This document shows, piece by piece, positions 59,185 through 64,000 of a stretch of DNA of 64,000 bases (position 1 is the stretch's first letter; the number at the start of each line of letters is the position of its first letter). The translations under genes were made by a program, and so were the position numbers. The stretch comes from Flexivirga aerilata (GTDB taxonomy: Bacteria; Actinomycetota; Actinomycetes; Actinomycetales; Dermatophilaceae), in contig NZ_JABENB010000002.1 of NCBI RefSeq assembly GCF_013002715.1, positions 124,001 to 188,000 on the forward strand, read 5' to 3'. Below the pieces are notes generated by a model that was given only the letters and a program-made list of their open reading frames with translations, searched no databases and was not told the origin of the DNA.

Positions 59185-60168
59185 TCAGTCGATCGTCACG
59201 TAGTCGGCGCCGGAGTAGGCACCGGTGCGCAGCTTCTGCCGTTGGAGCAGCAGGTCGGTCAGCAGGCTGGACGCGCCGAAGCGGAACCACTGCGGCGTCA
59301 GCCAGTCGTCCCCGGCGATCTCGCTCACCATGACCAGGTAGCGCAGCGCGTCCTTGCTGGTGCGGATGCCGCCGGCCGGCTTCACCCCGACCATCTCGCC
59401 GGTCAGTTCGCGCCAGTCGCGCACCGCCTCCAGCATCAGCAGCGTCACCGGCATCGTCGCGGCGGGCTGGATCTTGCCGGTCGAGGTCTTGATGAAGTCG
59501 GCGCCGGCGAGCATCGCCAGCCAGGAGGCGCGGCGCACGTTGTCGTAGGTCGCGAGTTCGCCGGTCTCGAGGATGACCTTGAGGTGGGCGTCCGGGGTGT
59601 CACCGGGACGCGCGCAGGCCTCCTTGATCGCGGCGATCTGGTCGAAGACGAGGCGGTAGTCGCCGGCGAGGAACGCGCCACGGTCGATGACCATGTCGAC
59701 CTCGTCGGCACCGGCCTCCACCGCGTCCCGGGTGTCGGCGAGCTTGACCGGCATACTCGCCCGCCCGGACGGGAAGGCGGTCGCCACCGCCGCGACGTTG
59801 ATGTCGCTGCCCTGCAGTGCATCTTTGGCGACACCGACCAGGTCGTTGTAGACGCACACCGCGGCGACCTGCGGGGTGGAGAGGTCGCTCGGGTCGGGCA
59901 GTTGCGCCTTGGCGCACAGGCTGCGGACCTTGCCGGGGGTGTCGGCGCCCTCGAGGGTCGTCAGGTCGATCATGCTGATCGCGGTGTCGATCGCCCACGC
60001 CTTGCTGTCGGTCTTGATCGACCGCGTGGCAAGGGCCGCCGCGCGGCCTTCGAGCCCGACCTGGTCGACCCCCGGCAGTCCGTAGAGCCAGGTGCGCAAT
60101 GCTTTGTTCGTGAGAGACGCGACACCGAGCAACTCCCGGGCCTGCGACGTTGCAGTTGAAGGGCTCAC
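59185..60168 (-). CDS. deoC: Deoxyribose-phosphate aldolase
   Basis: Splits 2-deoxyribose-5-phosphate to glyceraldehyde-3-phosphate and acetaldehyde. The 327 residues include an N-terminal extension of about 45 residues over the classic TIM barrel, as in many actinobacterial DeoC. VCVYNDLV, EVDMVIDRGAFLAGD, LKVILETGEL, the Schiff-base Lys in DFIKTSTGK, and the second Lys in GVKPAGGIRT are present. GTG start, 18 bases from the divergent PH-domain gene. It is followed by the two aldehyde dehydrogenase genes. Confidence 0.97.
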   Translation of the reverse strand: MSPSTATSQARELLGVASLTNKALRTWLYGLPGVDQVGLEGRAAALATRSIKTDSKAWAIDTAISMIDLTTLEGADTPGKVRSLCAKAQLPDPSDLSTPQVAAVCVYNDLVGVAKDALQGSDINVAAVATAFPSGRASMPVKLADTRDAVEAGADEVDMVIDRGAFLAGDYRLVFDQIAAIKEACARPGDTPDAHLKVILETGELATYDNVRRASWLAMLAGADFIKTSTGKIQPAATMPVTLLMLEAVRDWRELTGEMVGVKPAGGIRTSKDALRYLVMVSEIAGDDWLTPQWFRFGASSLLTDLLLQRQKLRTGAYSGADYVTID

Positions 60169-60186
60169 CGGTGCAGCCTACCGGGC

Positions 60187-60837
60187 ATGCCGATGAACCC
60201 CGCACGTCGCGGCGCCGGCCCGGATGAGGGTGCGCGTCGCACCTATCGCCAGCCGACCATGCTGATCACCGGGCTGATCCTGACGCTCGCCTGCGTCGTC
60301 ATCCTGGTGATGATCCTCGTCTCGGACGGCTTCGGGCAGGCGCGCGAACTCCTCTGGCCGGTGGCGGGCCTGCTGGTCGTGTGGGTGGTCTTCATCCGGC
60401 CGTGCGTCGTCCTGGACCAGGCCGGGGTGCGGATCAAGAACCTCGTGCGCGACGTCTTCATCGGCTGGCCGGCGGTGTCGCTGGTCGAACAGCGTTGGAA
60501 CCTCAAGATTTTCACCCCGAACGACGAGGGCTACGGCTCGTGGGCGATCGCCGCGCAGCGGCCCAAGCGTCCGCCGCGCAGCGGCATGGGCGGCATGGGC
60601 ATGGGGCTCGGCGGTGCCCGGGCGACGTCCGCGGAGCCGTCGGTCGACTTCACCGACCGCCCGGCGTCGTCGGCCGGCGTGGCCGACGCGATCCGCCGGG
60701 CCAAGGACGACTACGAGGTCGCGGTCGCCAAGGGTGTCGCGGACGAGGCGCCGGCGACCGCGGTGGTGCGCCCGGCGATCGACGCGCTCGTCGCGCTCGC
60801 GGCGGCGCTCGTCTGCATCCTCATCGCCGTCGTATGA
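60187..60837 (+). CDS. PH-domain (bPH)-like membrane protein
   Basis: A 216-residue protein with two N-terminal helices (about 24-46 and 56-70), then VVLDQAGVRIKNLVRDVFIG, the strand pattern of small bacterial PH-like domains. A Gly/Met-rich linker (MGGMGMGLGG) and a final helix near the C-terminus follow. Such proteins bind lipids or act as membrane scaffolds; no specific role is known. The ATG is 18 bases from the divergent deoC start. It converges on the phosphosugar mutase, 12 bases apart. Confidence 0.75.
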   Translation: MPMNPARRGAGPDEGARRTYRQPTMLITGLILTLACVVILVMILVSDGFGQARELLWPVAGLLVVWVVFIRPCVVLDQAGVRIKNLVRDVFIGWPAVSLVEQRWNLKIFTPNDEGYGSWAIAAQRPKRPPRSGMGGMGMGLGGARATSAEPSVDFTDRPASSAGVADAIRRAKDDYEVAVAKGVADEAPATAVVRPAIDALVALAAALVCILIAVV

Positions 60838-60849
60838 CGGCAGCCCCGA

Positions 60850-62499
60850 TCAGGCCGGTGCCGTGAGCCGTTCGAACTCCGCGCGGGTGGCGGCCAGTTT
60901 CGTCGCGGCCATCGCTGGGTCGGCATCAATGGTCTCGAGGTAGACCTTCAGTTTCGGCTCGGTGCCGCTCGGCCGCACGATGACGCGGGTGTCGTCGTCG
61001 AGGAAGTAGCGCAGCCCCTCGGTCGGCGGCAGTCCACCGGCACCCTCGGCCAGGTCGTCGACCCGCACGACCTGCCGGCGGGCCACGACTTGCGGAGGCT
61101 CGGCCCGCAGGCGTGCCATGATCGCGCCGATCACCGCGAGGTCGGTGACCCGCACCGAGAAGCTGTCGGTGGCGTGGGTGCCGTGGGCGGCGGCGAGATC
61201 GGCCAGCACGTCGTCGAGCGTGCGCCCCGTCGTCTTGAGGCCGGCCGCGAACTCGGCGATCAGCAGTGCCGCGCTGATGCCGTCCTTGTCGCGCACCGCG
61301 GCGGGGTCGACGCAGTAGCCGAGCGCCTCCTCGTAGCCGTAGGCCAGGCCCGGCACCCGGCTGATCCACTTGAAGCCGGTGAGGGTCTCGGCGTGCGGGA
61401 CCCCGGCCGCGCGGGCCATCGCCGCGAGCAGCCGGGAGGAGACGATGGAGTTGGCGAAGCACGCGCCGGGCGCGACGCCACGCTCCAGCAGGTAGGCACC
61501 GAGCAGGGCACCGACCTCGTCGCCGCGCAGCATCGTCCACGCGCCGTCGCGGGGCACGGCCACCGCGCAACGGTCGGCGTCGGGGTCGTTGGCGATGACC
61601 AGGTCGGCGCCGGTGCGCTCGGCCAGGGCGAGTGCGTGGTCGATCGCGCCGGGCTCCTCCGGGTTGGGGAAGGAGACCGTCGGGAAGTCAGGGTCGGGCT
61701 GCTCCTGGTCGGTGACCGGGTCGGGTGCCTGAAAACCCGCCTGCAGGAAGGATTTTCGCACCACGGCCGCGCCGACGCCGTGCAGCGCCGTGTGCACGAT
61801 CGCGAGGTCGCGCGGGCCGTCCGGCTGCACGACCCGGCACACCGCGTCGACGTAGTCGTCGATCACGTCGTCGTCGAGGGTCTGCCAGCCGTCGTCGGCG
61901 AGCGGCACGTCGGCAGCGCGCGGGAAGCGGGCGATCGCGTCGGCGATCCGGGCGTCCGCGGGCGGCACGATCTGGCTGCCGTCGCCGAGATAGACCTTGT
62001 AGCCGTTGTCCTGCGGCGGGTTGTGGCTCGCGGTGACCATCACGCCCGCGTCCGCGCCGAGATGCCGGATCATGAATGCCAGCACGGGTGTCGGCAGCGG
62101 GTGCGGCAGGATCATCGCGCGTCCGCCGGCGCCGACGACGACCGCCGCGGTGTCCCGCGCGAACGTGTCGGAGTGATGCCTTGCGTCATACCCGATGACG
62201 AGGGTGACGTCGGGCTTGCCCAGCTCCTGCTGCAGGTATGACGTCAGTCCCGCCGCGGCGCGGATCACCACGACCCGGTTCATCCGCGCCGGGCCCGCGC
62301 CGAGCGCGCCGCGCAGCCCCGCGGTGCCAAACTCCAGCAGTCCGGAGAAGCGGTCGGCGAGGTCGTCCAGCGCCGCCTGGTCGCCGGATTCGGCTGCTGT
62401 TACTACTTTTTCGAGCTCCGCCCGGGTCGCCGCGTCGGGGTCGTCGGCCAGCCAGTCGCGCGCCTGCACGATGAGGTCGGCGCTCGCCGGGGTGCTCAC
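60850..62499 (-). CDS. Phosphosugar mutase (phosphoglucomutase/phosphomannomutase family)
   Basis: A 549-residue alpha-D-phosphohexomutase-family enzyme. FGTAGLRG (58-65) is the N-terminal loop, VTASHNP (155-161) holds the phosphoserine Ser158, NDPDADRC binds the metal, and RPSGTEPKLKVY binds the sugar phosphate. Length and GTAGLRG motif match the PGM2-like branch, whose members can act on (deoxy)ribose-1-phosphate. It overlaps purine nucleoside phosphorylase (GTGA), so conversion of deoxyribose-1-phosphate to deoxyribose-5-phosphate for DeoC is a good inference, with no separate deoB in the window. Phosphoglucomutase activity is the alternative. Confidence 0.9.
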   Translation of the reverse strand: MSTPASADLIVQARDWLADDPDAATRAELEKVVTAAESGDQAALDDLADRFSGLLEFGTAGLRGALGAGPARMNRVVVIRAAAGLTSYLQQELGKPDVTLVIGYDARHHSDTFARDTAAVVVGAGGRAMILPHPLPTPVLAFMIRHLGADAGVMVTASHNPPQDNGYKVYLGDGSQIVPPADARIADAIARFPRAADVPLADDGWQTLDDDVIDDYVDAVCRVVQPDGPRDLAIVHTALHGVGAAVVRKSFLQAGFQAPDPVTDQEQPDPDFPTVSFPNPEEPGAIDHALALAERTGADLVIANDPDADRCAVAVPRDGAWTMLRGDEVGALLGAYLLERGVAPGACFANSIVSSRLLAAMARAAGVPHAETLTGFKWISRVPGLAYGYEEALGYCVDPAAVRDKDGISAALLIAEFAAGLKTTGRTLDDVLADLAAAHGTHATDSFSVRVTDLAVIGAIMARLRAEPPQVVARRQVVRVDDLAEGAGGLPPTEGLRYFLDDDTRVIVRPSGTEPKLKVYLETIDADPAMAATKLAATRAEFERLTAPA

Positions 62500-63344
62500 C
62501 GGTCGCCACCTTCGGCGATGCGGGCGACCACCTGCGCGAGCAGGGTGCCGCAGCGTTCGGCGGCGGCCTGCCCGGCCTCGATCACTTCCTGGTGCGAGAG
62601 CGGCTGGTCGCTGATGCCGGCCGCGAGGTTGGTGACGAGGCTGACGCCGAGCACCTCGAGGCCGGACTGCCGCGCCGCGATTGCCTCCAGGGTCGTCGAC
62701 ATGCCGACCAGATCGGCGCCCATCGCCTTGGCCATCTGCACCTCCGCCGGCGTCTCGTAGTGCGGCCCGCGGAACTGCGCGTAGACACCCTCGTCCAGAC
62801 CGGGGTCCACCGACCGGGCGATCGCGCGCAGTTGCGGCGAGTAGAGGTCGGTGAGGTCGACGAAGTTGGCGCCCTCGATGGGGGAGGTGGCGGTGAGGTT
62901 GAGGTGATCGCGGATCAGCACCGGGGTGCCGGGGCCCCACGCCGGGTTGAGTCCGCCGCAGCCGTTGGTCAGCACGATCGTGTGGCAGCCGGCGGCGGCC
63001 GCGGTGCGCACGCCGTGCACGACCGCCCGCACGCCCTTGCCCTCGTAATAGTGGGTGCGGGTGCCGAAGACGAGTGCGCGAGCGTCGCTGTCGCCGATCT
63101 GCACCGAGCGCATCGCGCTGGAGTGACCGGGCACCGCCGCCGCGGCGAAGCCCGGCACGTCGGCGTTGTCGACGGTCGCGACGGTCTGCCCGATCCGGTC
63201 GGCGGTCTGCCCCCAGCCGGACCCGAGCACGAGCGCGATGTCGTGGCGCGGGGTGCCGGTGCGGTCGGCGATCACCTCGGCGGCGGAACGGGCGACCTCG
63301 AACGGGTCGATCGACGGATCGGCAAGCGGCGCGGTGTCAGTCAC
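62496..63344 (-). CDS. Purine nucleoside phosphorylase, trimeric type
   Basis: Cleaves (deoxy)inosine and guanosine to base plus (deoxy)ribose-1-phosphate. The 282 residues belong to the PNP/MTAP trimeric family. LVLGSGWG is the phosphate loop, VPGHSS follows, NGCGGLNP and GPHYETPAEVQMAKAMGADLVGMS contain the purine-site Glu and family signature, and TNLAAG precedes the C-terminal helix. GTG start, 47 bases from the divergent flavoprotein gene. Coupled to the mutase by overlap. Confidence 0.95.
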   Translation of the reverse strand: MTDTAPLADPSIDPFEVARSAAEVIADRTGTPRHDIALVLGSGWGQTADRIGQTVATVDNADVPGFAAAAVPGHSSAMRSVQIGDSDARALVFGTRTHYYEGKGVRAVVHGVRTAAAAGCHTIVLTNGCGGLNPAWGPGTPVLIRDHLNLTATSPIEGANFVDLTDLYSPQLRAIARSVDPGLDEGVYAQFRGPHYETPAEVQMAKAMGADLVGMSTTLEAIAARQSGLEVLGVSLVTNLAAGISDQPLSHQEVIEAGQAAAERCGTLLAQVVARIAEGGDR

Positions 63345-63391
63345 GCGCGCCAGCGTATGCCGTGATCCGGCGGCGTGAAATGATGCGGGCC

Positions 63392-64000
63392 GTGAGTGGG
63401 CGTCAGAAGCAGGTCGTGATCATCGGCGGAGGCCCCGGCGGATACGAATCCGCGCTGGTCGCTGCGCAACTCGGCGCACAGGTGACGATCATCGAGGACG
63501 ACGGGCTGGGCGGCGCCGCAGTGCTGACCGACTGTGTCCCGAGCAAGGCGCTGATCGCCACGTCGGACTTCATGTCGCGCTTCGCGACCGCGGGCCGGCT
63601 CGGTGTCGGTTTCGAGGGCACCGAGGAGGACCAGCACGCCGAGGCCAACGTCGACCAGGTCAACCACCGCATCGTCGACCTGGCCAAGGCGCAGAGCACC
63701 GACATCAGGGCGCAGCTGGAGAGTGTCGGCGTGCGGGTGCGGCAGGGCCGCGGGCGGCTGCTCGGCAACGGCCGGGTGGCGGCGGAGCTCAGCTCCGGGC
63801 AGGCCGGGGTCTCCGGGAAGGCAGGGGCCACCGGGGGCACCGAGGAGTACGACGCCGACGTCATACTCGTGGCGACCGGGTGCAAGCCGCGGATCATGGA
63901 CACGGCCGTCCCGGACGGCGAGCGCATCCTCACCTGGCAGCAGATCTACGATCTGACCGAGCTACCCGAGCACCTGATCGTCGTCGGGTCCGGTGTGACC
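63392..64000 (+). CDS. NAD(P)H-quinone dehydrogenase-like flavoprotein, LpdA type (3' end outside the window)
   Basis: The first 203 codons of a flavoprotein disulfide-reductase-superfamily gene that runs off the window. VVIIGGGPGGYESALVAAQ is the FAD-binding motif. Where lipoamide dehydrogenase has a redox CXXXXC, this protein has GLGGAAVLTDCVPSKAL with a single Cys, the pattern of the LpdA/Rv3303c NAD(P)H:quinone reductases. VILVATGCKPR is the second FAD segment, and LIVVGSG begins the NAD-binding domain. Starts possible at ATG 63380, ATG 63383 or GTG 63392; the last gives the family N-terminus. Confidence 0.85.
   Translation, partial: MSGRQKQVVIIGGGPGGYESALVAAQLGAQVTIIEDDGLGGAAVLTDCVPSKALIATSDFMSRFATAGRLGVGFEGTEEDQHAEANVDQVNHRIVDLAKAQSTDIRAQLESVGVRVRQGRGRLLGNGRVAAELSSGQAGVSGKAGATGGTEEYDADVILVATGCKPRIMDTAVPDGERILTWQQIYDLTELPEHLIVVGSGVT

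Overview
The window comes from a high-G+C actinobacterium (about 70% G+C by eye). It has many GTG starts, stop/start overlaps of the ATGA and GTGA kind, an actinobacterial folD-DUF3017-mdh-icd neighbourhood, a DUF58/MoxR/DUF4350/DUF4129 module and paired deoC-linked aldehyde dehydrogenases. The gene content fits Micrococcales, perhaps near Dermacoccaceae or Intrasporangiaceae, but the sequence alone does not prove a family. I see no rRNA, tRNA, CRISPR array, prophage or insertion sequence. Coding density is high. The only stretch over 300 bases without an intact gene is 25501-26054, which holds the remnant of an exported-protein gene.

Region 1 (1-7447) carries core metabolism: a partial helical-repeat protein, a YjbQ-family protein, folD, DUF3017, a membrane protein, mdh and icd. 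A glycosyltransferase and a methyltransferase sit between mdh and icd. Region 2 (7432-22516) is a polysaccharide assembly and export locus. It has several GT4/GT2 glycosyltransferases (two of them two-domain fusions), an O-antigen-ligase-like polymerase, a BY-kinase/chain-length protein, a low-molecular-weight tyrosine phosphatase, a WbsX-like protein, a Wzx-type flippase, and a PqqD-like plus nucleotidyltransferase pair. No priming phosphoglycosyltransferase is visible. Region 3 (22543-28590) is mixed: a NagD-like phosphatase, an S10 peptidase, a Tat-type Cys-rich exported protein, a degraded exported protein, a DeoR regulator, trpS and a 2'-5' RNA ligase-like protein.

Region 4 (28675-39078) has sdhCAB, a DUF559 endonuclease-like gene bracketed by two long palindromes with identical 21-bp outer arms, an MgtA-like mannosyltransferase divergent from a mannose-1-phosphate guanylyltransferase, pyrD, a barnase-like lipoprotein ribonuclease with its barstar, and an M20 amidohydrolase.

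Region 5 (39244-48720 and 56764-63344) is a nucleoside uptake and salvage system: a BMP-family ABC importer, cytidine deaminase, thymidine phosphorylase, adenosine deaminase, purine nucleoside phosphorylase, a phosphosugar mutase, deoxyribose-phosphate aldolase and two aldehyde dehydrogenases. Together these can take imported deoxynucleosides to bases, glyceraldehyde-3-phosphate and acetate. Between the two halves lies Region 6 (48733-56656), a membrane and ATPase module (RDD, SpoIIM-like, DUF58, MoxR, DUF4350, DUF4129, a Tyr/Gln-repeat membrane protein) and a uridine-kinase-like P-loop protein. The window ends inside an LpdA-type flavoprotein.

The most unusual items are the palindrome-bracketed DUF559 gene (32229-33441), an A-B-B-A repeat block between two convergent genes (50613-50817), an uncatalogued 33-codon ORF coupled to a glycosyltransferase fusion (20151-20252), and a frame-independent excess of the motif GTATGVC.
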